Positions 25,070-34,050 of a DNA stretch of 46,896 bases are shown here, piece by piece. The stretch's first letter is position 1. The number at the start of each line of letters is the position of its first letter. A program made the translations under genes and the position numbers. The DNA is from Candidatus Anammoxibacter sp. (lineage in GTDB: Bacteria; Planctomycetota; Brocadiia; Brocadiales; Anammoxibacteraceae). The stretch is from positions 1-46,896 of the forward strand of contig JAIQZO010000090.1 of NCBI GenBank assembly GCA_021777055.1, in the 5' to 3' direction. Under the pieces are notes generated by a model. The model was not told the origin of the DNA. It made no database searches and saw nothing but the letters and a program-made list of their open reading frames with translations.

Positions 25070-25918
25070 TTATAAATTATAATTAAAGTTCTCATTACTT
25101 TTCTCAAAATTAAATTTTTGTGGGGATTGGGTTTCATCTATAATCTTTTCATTTTTTATCTCGGTTTTGATAGTAATGTTAAATGAGAATGGAGAGTATG
25201 AGGAACCAATTATTATACTCGTACTTTCTTCTGTCAGAATGTATGTACCTGTAAATTTTTTGTTATTTGCAATGATACCAAGGCGGCTTCCCCGGTCGAC
25301 AATAACGAGATTTCCGTTAATCTTGTCTATTAAGAAATGATTTCTGGAGATGTAATATGGCGAACAGTCTTCCTTGATGGCAAGATCGTTATCTGAGAGT
25401 ATATCATTATGCTTAAAACTGTAGCCTCCAACCTTAAATGGGAAATCTTTTATTACAAGATCTTTGCCATCTAATGCTTCCCGTGCTAATTCCGATTCTC
25501 CTGAGAGTATTATATATTTTTCTTCTTTAATTCTATTTTTATTAAAAGGTAGTTGCGTGTGGTTATCCTTGTTATTTGCTGTTGCCATACTTGTTGCAAT
25601 CCTTAATCTTTCAAAAAGTGCTTTAACTATGGGCAAGATTATTTTTGGGTTTTTTTGAAAGAGTTCATTGAATTCCTCGCGTGTGATTTCATTCAACTCT
25701 GTGTTTTCAATTGCAGTTACGGTTGCAGAACGAGGTTTGTCTTCGATTAAACCCATCTCTCCGAATATCTCTCTTGTGCCTAGTCTGGCAAGTATGACTT
25801 TTTTGTTATTCTCTAGGCTGGAGACCTCCACGGCTCCTGAGTTTATCATATATGCGCTTGTCCCTATGGAGTCTTTTTCAATTATTACAGAGCCTTGTTT
25901 ATACTTTTTAATGCCCAT
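25070..25918 (-). CDS. Cyclic-nucleotide-binding and FHA domain protein
   Basis: 282 residues, cytoplasmic. Residues 1-115 form a cNMP-binding (CRP-like) domain: YKQGSVIIEKDSIGTSAYMI, LGTREIFGEMGLIEDKPRSATVTA, with the E and R of the phosphate-binding cassette in the right places. Residues about 160-255 resemble an FHA domain: VGGYS, ISRNHFLIDK, VDRGSRLGIIANNK, matching the GR.S..SxxH..N pattern loosely. There is no HTH, so it is not a transcription factor. It probably senses a nucleotide and docks to a phosphothreonine partner. Strong RBS (caggaggtaaga) before the ATG. Convergent with the PqqD-like gene. Confidence 0.85.
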   Translation of the reverse strand: MGIKKYKQGSVIIEKDSIGTSAYMINSGAVEVSSLENNKKVILARLGTREIFGEMGLIEDKPRSATVTAIENTELNEITREEFNELFQKNPKIILPIVKALFERLRIATSMATANNKDNHTQLPFNKNRIKEEKYIILSGESELAREALDGKDLVIKDFPFKVGGYSFKHNDILSDNDLAIKEDCSPYYISRNHFLIDKINGNLVIVDRGSRLGIIANNKKFTGTYILTEESTSIIIGSSYSPFSFNITIKTEIKNEKIIDETQSPQKFNFEKSNENFNYNL

Positions 25919-26560
25919 GTCTTACCTCCTGTACCTTTTATAGAGTGTGAATACTGAAACTAATATTGAAAGTCTCGGGAGAAAACGATATAATTTAAAA
26001 AAAATTTTTACATATCGAATAGAAAATCTATACTTCCATTAATAATGTGGTTGTAAATAAATAACAATTACATTATTGTCGTCAAATTCAGGCTGAGATT
26101 GTCCAGGATTCAGCCGTTAGGTTTATAGTTTGACTAATGTTACATGCCTTGTTGGGCAACTATGTTGTATAAATAGAGCCTATGTATAAACACTGGAAAG
26201 TAAAAAATATTTGTTTTCTACTATTATAGTATAACCTTTTCCTGATCATGTGTCTGTTACATTTATCACATTTTATATCACAGTCTTCCATTTTTTGCAG
26301 AGGTTACGTTTTTTAGAGTGGGTTAATTAAGAATGAATAGCCGGAATTGAGAACAAATTATTAAAGTTTAAGATAGTTTAAACTTCATGATATATTCTAT
26401 ACTCAAAGTTATCAGAAATACGCTATTTAGTGATTTAGTCTTTGGTAAGATTTGTATGTTATGATTGAATAATATCTAAAGACAGCTGAAAGGTGTGTTT
26501 GTTAGTATATTATTAGTAAAGTCTTCAACTCATAATGTGGAAGTAGATAGTTTTGTCTCT
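25919..26560. other. Intergenic region upstream of cbiG
   Basis: About 640 bp of AT-rich sequence between divergent genes. I looked for a cobalamin riboswitch and saw no B12 box (GCCACTG). A weak inverted repeat (ggctga ... ttcagcc) lies at about 26090-26117. Nothing else is supported. Confidence 0.4.
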
Positions 26561-27349
26561 ATGCGTGTTGCGTTAATTACTATTACTGGGTGCGGTTTAG
26601 CAGTGGGCAATCGTGTTATTGATGCATTTGGTGATGCGGTAATTGATCTTTTCTTGCCTAAAAAGTTTGAGGGGCAGAGTACAGCTGCAAATATTTATAC
26701 GGAATCTCTTAGTGCGCTGACATCAAGAATCTTTAATAAATATGATGGTATTATCTATATAATGGCAATGGGTATCGTTTTAAGGGTAATTGCCCCTAAT
26801 ATTAAAGATAAATACAGTGACCCTGCTGTGGTGGTGATTGATGACGTGGGCAGGTATGTTATAAGTGCTCTTTCCGGGCATGAAGGTGGAGCAAATAGAC
26901 TTTCATTAAAGATTGCAGGTATACTTCATACCGATGCTGTTATAACAACTGGTTCTGAATCGGTTAAGGATGTGATTATTGGTATTGGTTGTAAACGAGG
27001 TGTGCTTGCTAATGATATTAAGCTGGCAATTGAAAAGTCGTTAAGAGATGTTAATATCCCTATAGATAGGGTCAGGCTGTTATCAACAATAGATTTAAAG
27101 GCAAATGAACCTGGTCTGGTTGCTGCTTCCCAAGAGTTGGATATCCCACTAAGGATAGTTTCTCGTGAGGAGATAGCATCTTGTTTAATAGAGTATAAAG
27201 AGTCTGAATTTGTCAAAAAAAGTATTGGTGTTGGTGCTGTGTGCGAGCCAGCTGCTATTTTGGGTGGGAGGAAAACGAAATTAATTCTAACGAAACAGAA
27301 ATTTGCGGGGATAACCATTGCAATAGCAGTGGAAAACTTTACGTGGTAG
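26561..27349 (+). CDS. cbiG: Cobalt-precorrin-5A hydrolase
   Basis: About 262 residues from the ATG at 26561 (MRVALITITGCGLAVGNRV, a typical CbiG start); an alternative upstream start at 26495 adds 22 residues of no known match. CbiG motifs: YIMAMGIVLRVIAP, DDVGRYVISALSGHEGGAN, and the C-terminal domain IGIGCKRGV, ...DIPLRIVSREEI, SIGVGAVCEPAAI. It opens the lactone ring and releases acetaldehyde from cobalt-precorrin-5A in the anaerobic B12 pathway. The 3' end overlaps the cbiH frame by about 109 bp. Confidence 0.92.
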   Translation: MRVALITITGCGLAVGNRVIDAFGDAVIDLFLPKKFEGQSTAANIYTESLSALTSRIFNKYDGIIYIMAMGIVLRVIAPNIKDKYSDPAVVVIDDVGRYVISALSGHEGGANRLSLKIAGILHTDAVITTGSESVKDVIIGIGCKRGVLANDIKLAIEKSLRDVNIPIDRVRLLSTIDLKANEPGLVAASQELDIPLRIVSREEIASCLIEYKESEFVKKSIGVGAVCEPAAILGGRKTKLILTKQKFAGITIAIAVENFTW

Positions 27350-28086
27350 GGACTGGTCCTGGCAGATTGGACGATATGAGTATTCGTGCTGTGAATGCTT
27401 TGAAGAGTTCGGATTTAATTGTAGGGTATAAACTCTACCTGGATTTGATTGCGGAAATTATTGAAGGAAAACCAACTTTTAGTTCCGGCATGCGTAAAGA
27501 GCTTGACAGGGCGAAGCAAGCCGTTCAAGAGGCTGCAGGCGGGAAAATTGTCTCTATCGTAAGTAGTGGGGATCCTGGTGTTTATGGTATGGCTGGGTTG
27601 GTGTTGGAGATTGTAAACGAGTCAAAGGTTGATTTGCAGGTTGAAGTAATTGCAGGGATTCCATCTGCAAATGCAGCAGCATCTATCCTGGGATCACCGC
27701 TTATGCATGATCACGTTATAATAAGTCTGAGTGATCTGCTTACACCTTGGGAGACAATTGAAAACAGGTTGGAGCTTGCTGCAAGGGGAGATTTTGTAAT
27801 TGCTTTATATAACCCCATAAGCAGAAAACGGGATTGGCAGATAAAAAAAGCGATTGAAATCTTTCTAAAATATAAAGATCCTTCAACTTGTGTAGGAATT
27901 GTTAGAGATGCCAGCCGTAAAGATGAAAAGGTGATACTTACAGATCTTGAAAATGTTATGGGTCATGAAAAAGAGATGGATATGAAGACTATGGTTATTG
28001 TTGGAAATGCCACTACTTTTACGTTTGATCGATTTATGGTAACAAAACGTGGGTACAACAATGCAAACATGGCGATAAATGAGTAA
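27241..28086 (+). CDS. cbiH: Cobalt-precorrin-3B C17-methyltransferase
   Basis: 281 residues with the GTG at 27241. The first 30 or so residues (SCYFGWEENEINSNETE) are not family-like; homology begins at KLYVVGTGPGRLDDMS, the SAM-dependent tetrapyrrole methylase start. Further motifs: VGYKLYLDLI, SIVSSGDPGVYGM, PSANAAASILGSPLMHDH, DFVIALYNPIS and GIVRDASRK. It methylates C17 with ring contraction. No start codon lies nearer the homology start, so the N-terminus overlaps the end of cbiG; translational coupling, or an ancestral CbiG-CbiH fusion, could explain this. Confidence 0.9.
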   Translation: MRASCYFGWEENEINSNETEICGDNHCNSSGKLYVVGTGPGRLDDMSIRAVNALKSSDLIVGYKLYLDLIAEIIEGKPTFSSGMRKELDRAKQAVQEAAGGKIVSIVSSGDPGVYGMAGLVLEIVNESKVDLQVEVIAGIPSANAAASILGSPLMHDHVIISLSDLLTPWETIENRLELAARGDFVIALYNPISRKRDWQIKKAIEIFLKYKDPSTCVGIVRDASRKDEKVILTDLENVMGHEKEMDMKTMVIVGNATTFTFDRFMVTKRGYNNANMAINE

Positions 28087-28342
28087 AATGTTTACTTCTT
28101 CAGAATATAGTAGTCAGGAGCCAGAATTCAGAATATAGTACTAGCTTTCAGTTTAATCTTTAAACAGAATAGATGGATTGATAGGTATTTTGCCCGCTAG
28201 TTAAATGACGTCAATATTGTATTAGTTTTTTTATCCTGAATTCTGGATCCTGTATTCTGCCGACACAGAACAGATAAAAAATATTCACCAGTATATCTTA
28301 AAGTAGTCTGATTGTCTGGTTGTAAATAAGCAGGATAATATT
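28087..28342. repeat. Partial dispersed repeat A between cbiH and cbiJ
   Basis: About 28103-28137 (gtagtcaggagccagaattcagaat) and 28234-28262 (tgaattctggatcctgtattctgc) are the inverted arms of the repeat A family, here without the gccgc end. It separates cbiH from cbiJ. Confidence 0.55.
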
Positions 28343-29116
28343 ATGATTCTTGTTTTATCGGGAACTGAAGACGGAAAAGAGATAGTTCGAAGACTATACG
28401 ACCACGGGTGTGACATTATAACATCTGTTGCGACCCAGTATGGTAAATCTATCTTTGAAAGATTGAATCTTGGCAAGATATGCTTGCAGGGCAGATTGGA
28501 CACAAATGATTTTATGCATTTGATTGATGAAAGAGGAATTAGGCTGCTTATTGATGCAACGCATCCTTATGCTACTGATGTCTCCACTAATGCAATAAAG
28601 GCATGCAATGAGAAGGGTATCAAATATATAAGATATCAAAGGTGTGAGACTGTTTTGCCGGAATCGCATCTCATTCATGGTGTGTATAATATAAGTGATG
28701 CTGTGAGTAAATGCATTGAAGTAGGAAAAAGGGTAATGTTGACAACTGGGTTTAATAACATAAAGGACTTTATTGGTTTAAATTGTGAAGGTGGATTAGT
28801 TGTCAGGATACTTCCACTGGCAGAGCATGTACGTAAAAGTGTTGAGATGGGTATACACGCATCTAATATAGCGGCTTTGCAGGGACCATTTTCATATGAT
28901 CTGAACAAGGCGTTATATGATCATTTTTGTATTGATACAATAGTAACAAAAAACAGTGGAAAGGAAGGCGGTGTGTCTGAGAAGGTTGCCGCTGCCATTG
29001 ATAATGGGATAAATGTTGTATTAATAAAGCGGCCCGCAATTAATTATCCTGCGGTTTATTCATCTGTTGACGAGATATTTGATAAGTGCATGAAACTGGA
29101 GAGCGCATTGGGGTAG
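28343..29116 (+). CDS. cbiJ: Precorrin-6A (cobalt-precorrin-6A) reductase
   Basis: 257 residues. ILVLSGTEDGKEIVRRLYD at the N-terminus, LIDATHPYATDVSTNA (the family's DATHPYA motif), RYQR, VMLTTGFNNIKDF, RILPL, QGPFSYDLN, TKNSGKEGGVSEKVAAA and the final VLIKRP are all CbiJ/CobK hallmarks. It reduces the macrocycle with NADPH. The ATG has a modest aggataa RBS. Same strand as cbiG-cbiH, separated by a repeat; the CbiC, E, F, L, T and D genes must lie elsewhere. Confidence 0.92.
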   Translation: MILVLSGTEDGKEIVRRLYDHGCDIITSVATQYGKSIFERLNLGKICLQGRLDTNDFMHLIDERGIRLLIDATHPYATDVSTNAIKACNEKGIKYIRYQRCETVLPESHLIHGVYNISDAVSKCIEVGKRVMLTTGFNNIKDFIGLNCEGGLVVRILPLAEHVRKSVEMGIHASNIAALQGPFSYDLNKALYDHFCIDTIVTKNSGKEGGVSEKVAAAIDNGINVVLIKRPAINYPAVYSSVDEIFDKCMKLESALG

Positions 29117-29209
29117 ATGTCGATTTATGCCATCCGTGAGTTTACAGTTGGCTTGCATGTTGCTTCTTGTAAAAATTTTTGCTAGTTAATACTTCAGATT
29201 CTAAAAAAA

Positions 29210-29950
29210 ATGATTCAAAGTGTATTCAGAGTATTATTTGTTATTTATTCGCTGTTTGCATCGTTTGGCCCTTGGCTGTTTTTCTATTTGGCTGTAGTTA
29301 TTTTGTCGTTGAAAAGTTCGAGAAAAGAGATAAACTATAATATTGTCAGCAGATTTATTGCGAGGCTGATGATAAAATTGCTTGGGCTTAGAGTAAAGAT
29401 AGAGGGGATTGAAAATATTCCACACAATGAGCCTGTAATTTTTGTCTCTAATCATCAGAGTTTTTTTGATATTTGTATCGCTTTTGGATGCGTTCCTAAT
29501 AATTTTAGCTTTATATCTAAAGAGAGTGTCTTCTCTGTTCCCCTGATAGGGAGATATATGAGAAGTTCTGGTCATATCTCATTAAAACGTAAAGCTGGCA
29601 AGAAGGATTATGATACAATGATTGATACCATTAATAAGTTTGATATGGGGAAATCATTGGTGCTGTTTCCTGAAGGAACAAGAAGTGTTGATGGTACACT
29701 TGGTCCCTTTAAAAGGGGTGTGTCTTTGATAATCTCTCAGTCAGGTAAGAGAGTTGTACCTATGGCGATTAGTGGTAGTAGGAAGTTTTTGCCGAGAAAT
29801 ACTGTCTTCTGCAATCCAAGGTTCAGGGATATTACATGCAGATTTGGGCCACCGCTGAAATTTGAGGTTGGTGAAAAGGCTACGCGTGATGACATAAGAA
29901 ATATTATTGAAAGTATAAGGTCTTCTGTTGCTGAATTACTTAACAAATAA
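29210..29950 (+). CDS. plsC: 1-acyl-sn-glycerol-3-phosphate acyltransferase
   Basis: 246 residues. An N-terminal hydrophobic segment (LFVIYSLFASFGPWLFFYLAVVILSL, positions within 8-35) anchors it to the membrane. The catalytic HX4D motif is SNHQSFFDI, the substrate-binding motif is FPEGTRS, and the LVxFPEGTRS/GxFKRG block (LFPEGTRSVDGTLGPFKRG) is complete. It makes phosphatidic acid from lysophosphatidate. It stands 93 bp after cbiJ and next to a Cys-cluster protein; no lipid operon is visible. Confidence 0.93.
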   Translation: MIQSVFRVLFVIYSLFASFGPWLFFYLAVVILSLKSSRKEINYNIVSRFIARLMIKLLGLRVKIEGIENIPHNEPVIFVSNHQSFFDICIAFGCVPNNFSFISKESVFSVPLIGRYMRSSGHISLKRKAGKKDYDTMIDTINKFDMGKSLVLFPEGTRSVDGTLGPFKRGVSLIISQSGKRVVPMAISGSRKFLPRNTVFCNPRFRDITCRFGPPLKFEVGEKATRDDIRNIIESIRSSVAELLNK

Positions 29951-29969
29951 TAAAAGAACGTTTTCTTCT

Positions 29970-30284
29970 ATGTTGCAAAAGATGAAAATGAAAGAAGCAA
30001 CCATTTTTCTGTTATCAATAAAACATCAAATTTGGCGAAGATATTTCTATCTCTTTAACAAGAAACGTGTTTTTAAGGTTTATAGAAAAAGAAGTGGTTG
30101 TTGTAAAAGGTGCGGAGGGTGCTGTAATGCATCATTCAAGTGCTCAAATCTGGAGTTTGATGAAAATGGTTTATCTTGCTGCAAGGTAAATGATAATAAG
30201 CCAGTGCTGTGCAGGTTGTATCCTTATAACCAGAAGGATTTTTTTGAACATCTGCGTAGAAATTGCGGTTATAAGTATCGTTAG
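29970..30284 (+). CDS. Small Cys-cluster (YkgJ-like) protein
   Basis: 104 residues from the ATG at 29970; a TTG at 29928 would overlap plsC and is less likely. A basic N-terminus precedes a CCKRCGGCC cluster, then CSNLEFDENGLSCCKV, and PVLCRLYPYNQKDFFEHLRRNCGY, the last matching the CxxYPxxP-type end of YkgJ-family proteins, which hold metal (Zn/Fe) through such cysteines. Eleven Cys in about 60 residues is striking. Function unknown; metal binding is likely. Its stop is one base from the convergent recombinase gene. Confidence 0.7.
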   Translation: MLQKMKMKEATIFLLSIKHQIWRRYFYLFNKKRVFKVYRKRSGCCKRCGGCCNASFKCSNLEFDENGLSCCKVNDNKPVLCRLYPYNQKDFFEHLRRNCGYKYR

Positions 30285-30285
30285 T

Positions 30286-31188
30286 TTATGCGCGCGGGTG
30301 TGCTTTGTTGTATACACGCCTTAAGCGGTCTGTGCTAATATGTGTATATATTTGAGTAGAAGCGAGTTGGGCATGGCCCAATAGCTCCTGTACTTCTCTG
30401 AGACCAGCACCTCTATCTAGCAAGTGTGTTGCGAAACTGTGTCGAAAGACGTGGGGAGACACCTTTCTATTAAGCCCTGTCTGTTTTAGATATCCGTCTA
30501 TTAGCCTGGATACGCTACGAGCGGTTAACCTTTTATTATATTTGTTTAGAAATAGCGCGTGACTTTCTATTGGGTCTTTGTTAAGGTTTTTGGCTTGGCA
30601 ATACTCAGTTATCGCGTCAACCGCATATCGTCCTATGGGAACCAGTCTCTCTTTTTTTCCTTTTCCTTTAACTTTTACAAGTTCTGACAAGGTGTCAACG
30701 TCGTTATTATCCAACATTGTTAGTTCATTTACTCTTAAACCTGCACTGTATAATGTTTCCATTATTGCTTTGTCCCTAAGTCCTTTGATGTCTTTTCTAT
30801 CCGGTGCGTTTAATAGCGTTTCAATTTCATTAATGTCCAGAAAATTTGGTAATTTTTTCTCTTTTTTAGGGATGCGTACGGTCTCTACGGGGTTATGGTC
30901 GATTATATCGTTCTTTAGAAGATATTTATATAGTGACCGTAAAGATGACATTTTGCGGCCGATGCTTGTCTTGGAACAACCTTGATTTCTTAAAAATGCA
31001 AGGAATTTGCGTAGTTGTAGGTTGTCGACACTTTCTAAACAGTCATGATTCTCTTTTTCTAGAAATGCGAGAAACTGCAAAAGGTCTATTTTGTAAGCCC
31101 TTAATGTGTGCTCGGAAAAATTACGTTCAAATTCTAACCATTTAAGAAAATTGTTAACTAATTCTTCCATAGTTTGGGATATTTTCAA
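30286..31188 (-). CDS. xerC: XerC/XerD-family tyrosine recombinase
   Basis: 300 residues, the usual Xer length. The N-terminal SAM-like core-binding domain (FLKWLEFERNFSEHTLRAY, LRKFLAFL) leads to the catalytic domain: Arg in LYSAGLRVNEL, Lys in VKGKGKKERLVPIG, HVFRHSFATHLL (HxxR), LLGHAQLASTQIYTH (H and nucleophile Tyr). It resolves chromosome dimers at dif with a partner; no dif site was identified in the window. XerC rather than XerD is a guess. It abuts the YkgJ-like gene tail to tail. An in-frame ATG six residues later (MEELVNNF) is an alternative start. Confidence 0.9.
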   Translation of the reverse strand: MKISQTMEELVNNFLKWLEFERNFSEHTLRAYKIDLLQFLAFLEKENHDCLESVDNLQLRKFLAFLRNQGCSKTSIGRKMSSLRSLYKYLLKNDIIDHNPVETVRIPKKEKKLPNFLDINEIETLLNAPDRKDIKGLRDKAIMETLYSAGLRVNELTMLDNNDVDTLSELVKVKGKGKKERLVPIGRYAVDAITEYCQAKNLNKDPIESHALFLNKYNKRLTARSVSRLIDGYLKQTGLNRKVSPHVFRHSFATHLLDRGAGLREVQELLGHAQLASTQIYTHISTDRLRRVYNKAHPRA

Positions 31189-31806
31189 TTTGGTATTTAA
31201 ACCTTAGGGGCCGTTCACAAATAACTGTAATATTCTGTCTTTATCTTTAAGCTATCTTTGTTCAATTTTCAACCACCAAATCTCCTACATGTAGCACAAT
31301 GGCCATGCTTCCAATTTTGTTAAAACAGTGTTTGAACAAAATGAACTAAATCTAGCAAAAATATTTGAGATTCTTGGGGTTTACTGGTTCAAGTCCAACA
31401 TTTTTTGTTTTCTGTATATTTAACCTTTGAACCCTGAACATTGTACTACAAACACAAAAAAAACTTTGTTTCCAGTTGATTCGTTCTGCCGTAAATAGTT
31501 GCAAATTATTAATAATGTCTGAAATATAAAAATGTAGGGTGCGTATCACGCACCGACATACTATATTTTGTGAGATTAATGGTGTTTCTGTAGCATTTCG
31601 GTGCATAATATGCATCCTACATTTTTATATTCTGTGTAATTCAGTGATTAGAGTCCCCTGCAGGCGCTAATTTAAAGATATAAATTCGCACACAATTGCA
31701 GTGTGAGAATCTAAACACAAAATGTTAAAGTTATTTGTGAACGGCTCCTTGCTGTAACGCCTTGATAGTGGATGTATAGTTTAAAATTATAACATTTACT
31801 ATATAT
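31189..31806. repeat. Intergenic repeats, including a 107-bp inverted-repeat element
   Basis: No gene. Bases 31340-31730 are a second copy of the repeat at 14040-14250, interrupted by roughly 180 bp. Within the insert, 31524-31630 begins atataaaaatgtagggtgcg and ends with its near-complement (gcatcctacatttttatat), a short MITE/REP-like element with imperfect terminal repeats of about 28 bp. Confidence 0.6.
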
Positions 31807-31835
31807 TTGACAAATATATTATTCTTGAGTAAAAT
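31807..31835 (+). promoter_or_regulatory. Sigma-70-like promoter
   Basis: TTGACA (31807-31812), 17-bp spacer and TAAAAT (31830-31835) lie about 76 bp upstream of the secreted-protein gene at 31912. Confidence 0.6.
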
Positions 31836-31911
31836 GCAAACCGCCGAAGAGAAAATGGGAGGGTATTTAAATGTTTCGGTATGATTTGATTTATATTAGA
31901 AGGGGGATTAT

Positions 31912-32412
31912 GTGAAAGAAATTTTTTGTAATTATAAGTTAGTATGTTTTTTTGTTGTTTTTTGTTTTCCTGGTATACTTGTAAATAATTATGCTTTTAG
32001 CCAGGATTCAAATATGAAGCTTGGTGAGGAGAGTTATCACCAATCTTTTGCACCGTATGATGTACCGGACATATTACAGGATAGTAATGTGTTTAAACCT
32101 GATAAGGTTGTGACTGTAAAGGTAAAGGAGATAATAACATATGAAGTTCCTGTGGATCAAGAAGAATTAAATTCCAATACTTTAGATATTAATGATCTGG
32201 AAATTAATGATGTTACTAACCCGGACAATATTAATTTTCACCAGGTTGACTGTTTCTATTTTGGGGAAGTTTCTAAGGTGCAGACAAAGAGTGCGGAGGG
32301 TGTTAGGTGTACTCGTATTAGAAAAGGAAATCAATATTGGTTGTCTGATGGACGTAAATGTGTTGAGTGGCAATCTTGGTCTAAATGGGATTGTGGGTCT
32401 CTAAATTGGTAA
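31912..32412 (+). CDS. Secreted hypothetical protein
   Basis: 166 residues starting GTG behind agaaggggg; no ATG in frame nearby. A signal peptide (VCFFVVFCFPGILVNNYAFSQ) should be cleaved near residue 30. The mature part is acidic and ends with a Cys-, Trp- and Tyr-rich region (CFYFGEVSKVQ, GVRCTRIRKGNQYWLSDGRKC, WSKWDCGSLNW) with four cysteines that could form two disulfides outside the cytoplasmic membrane. No family recognised. It has a sigma-70-like promoter and a terminator of its own, so it is monocistronic, ahead of a secreted FGE-like protein. Confidence 0.75.
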   Translation: MKEIFCNYKLVCFFVVFCFPGILVNNYAFSQDSNMKLGEESYHQSFAPYDVPDILQDSNVFKPDKVVTVKVKEIITYEVPVDQEELNSNTLDINDLEINDVTNPDNINFHQVDCFYFGEVSKVQTKSAEGVRCTRIRKGNQYWLSDGRKCVEWQSWSKWDCGSLNW

Positions 32413-32450
32413 TTATTTGTAGATAAAGTATTTAGATTGATTTTAGATTT

Positions 32451-32488
32451 AAAAAAGAGATACATTTTCTTGTATCTCTTTTTTTTTA
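32451..32488. terminator. Intrinsic terminator between two secreted-protein genes
   Basis: AAAAAAGAGATACA pairs perfectly with TGTATCTCTTTTTT around a 6-nt loop and runs into further T residues. It ends the 31912 transcript; the next gene's ATG is only 9 bp beyond, so some read-through may drive it. Confidence 0.8.
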
Positions 32489-32496
32489 GGGAAAAA

Positions 32497-34050
32497 ATGA
32501 TGAAGAGATTTCTGTTTTTTTATGTTTCTATTGTATTGCTAGTATCTATCTTATTTGTAAACGTTCAAGTTGATGCTGATGAGAGTAAAGATGTTGTTAA
32601 ACTGGTTGAAAAGCAGCCTGGTGAGAAAGGAGTGGCGAATTCAGCGGGAACGGGAAATAGTCAGTTGACACAACATAATGTTAAAATGCGTTGTGAGAAG
32701 TGTGGTAAAGAGTATGGTGATACTGTTAAGTTTTGCAGTATGGACGGCAGTAAGCTTGTAGAAATGAAGATGACTCCTGAAGTGAATACTGTGGTGAAAG
32801 ATGGATCAGAAGGAAAAACGGTTCCCGGAAGCACTGAGAGTATTGAGGGAGATAATGTCAAAGGGGATAGTATTACGGAGACCATGAAGGTTACTGGTAA
32901 TAATGGAAGTGCTGCTCCTGGAAAAACAGATGCAAAAGATGGGTATGAAAACTTCAGTAAGGCGATGGAGTATATTAGGCAAGGGGATAAGTTTCGACAA
33001 GAGAGAAACGATTTTACTTCTGCTCTAACACAGTATAAGTTAGCTGAAGAGTTAGCCCCTGACCATTTTAAGTTGCACTATAGACTTGGCGGGGCTTATT
33101 GGAAACTTGGAGACAAAGAAAATGCTCTGAAGCATTTAGACAAATGCAAACTATTGTATCCAAAGGGAAGAGCAGGAATAACGAAGATAGATGAGTATAT
33201 CGTTAAATTGGAACGTGGGTTAAGCAAAGAAGAGATGGCAAGGAGGCAAGAGGCAAAGTCCGGACGGATAGATAAGATTATGACTGAGGCACTGAAGATT
33301 AACAAGGAGAAATGGTCTGAAATGGTCTTGGTACCGGAAGGGGTGTTTATAATGGGGAGCCCGGAAGATGAGTTTAACGATGAGGAAAAACCTGTGCACG
33401 AAGTTTTTCTTAGTTCATACTATATCGGTAAGTATGAAGTGACCAATGCCTTGTATTGGGAGTTTCTGGATTATATGAGAAAGACTAATGATCATAGTAA
33501 ATGTTACTTTGGTGAAGGTCCGAATAAGGATCATGTGCCTGATAAATGGTATACAGACAGTTACTATGAGCATCCTGGATGGCCTGTTACTCGTATTGAC
33601 TGGTATGATGCGTATGCATTTGCTGCGTGGGCAGGGAAACGATTGTTAACTGAAGCTGAATGGGAAAAAGCTGCACGCGGTACTGATGCTAGACGTTTCC
33701 CATGGGGTAATATCTGGGATCAAGCTAAGTGTAATGCTGGTCTTGAGGGCTCATTAGCTGTTGGGAGTAATCCTTCAGGTGCAGGGGTATATGATGTGCA
33801 TGATCTGTGTGGGAGTGTGCAGGAGTGGTGTAATGATTGGCACCATGCGATGTACTATGGGCGCAGTCCAAGTCGTGATCCGCAAGGTCCTATTGAAAGT
33901 ACAAACATAAGGGTCATAAGAGGATCGTCACTGTTTGCAAATAATGTTTATCAAATGCGTGCAACGATTAGATGGTATGATGAACCACATAGAAGAAACA
34001 GGAGCGTTGGCATCAGGTGTGGACAGGATTTTGAAAAGAAAGAAGAGTAA
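32497..34050 (+). CDS. Exported zinc-ribbon/TPR/formylglycine-generating-enzyme-like protein
   Basis: 517 residues from the ATG at 32497 (RBS taggg); the open frame extends upstream through the terminator and is not real there. A signal peptide (RFLFFYVSIVLLVSILFVN) is followed by a zinc-ribbon-like CEKCGKEY ... FCSMDGSKL, a Ser/Gly/Thr-rich linker, a TPR pair (ALTQYKLAEELAPDHFKLHY, LGDKENALKHLDKC), and a C-terminal sulfatase-modifying-factor domain: MVLVPEGVFIMGSPEDE, YIGKYEVTNALYWEF, GWPVTRIDWYDAYAFAAWAG, RLLTEAEWEKAARG, PWGN, GSVQEWCNDW, RVIRGSS, GIRCG. True FGE Cys residues are not obvious, so a structural or binding role is as likely as catalysis. The domain order is unusual. Confidence 0.85.
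   Translation: MMKRFLFFYVSIVLLVSILFVNVQVDADESKDVVKLVEKQPGEKGVANSAGTGNSQLTQHNVKMRCEKCGKEYGDTVKFCSMDGSKLVEMKMTPEVNTVVKDGSEGKTVPGSTESIEGDNVKGDSITETMKVTGNNGSAAPGKTDAKDGYENFSKAMEYIRQGDKFRQERNDFTSALTQYKLAEELAPDHFKLHYRLGGAYWKLGDKENALKHLDKCKLLYPKGRAGITKIDEYIVKLERGLSKEEMARRQEAKSGRIDKIMTEALKINKEKWSEMVLVPEGVFIMGSPEDEFNDEEKPVHEVFLSSYYIGKYEVTNALYWEFLDYMRKTNDHSKCYFGEGPNKDHVPDKWYTDSYYEHPGWPVTRIDWYDAYAFAAWAGKRLLTEAEWEKAARGTDARRFPWGNIWDQAKCNAGLEGSLAVGSNPSGAGVYDVHDLCGSVQEWCNDWHHAMYYGRSPSRDPQGPIESTNIRVIRGSSLFANNVYQMRATIRWYDEPHRRNRSVGIRCGQDFEKKEE

Noticed and set aside
25919..26560. Cobalamin or TPP riboswitch upstream of cbiG
   Set aside because: No B12 box is seen, and the CTGAGA-like word lacks the other conserved TPP elements.
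32437..32496. Upstream extension of the FGE-like gene
   Set aside because: The extension reads through an intrinsic terminator hairpin; the ATG at 32497 with RBS and signal peptide is the real start.
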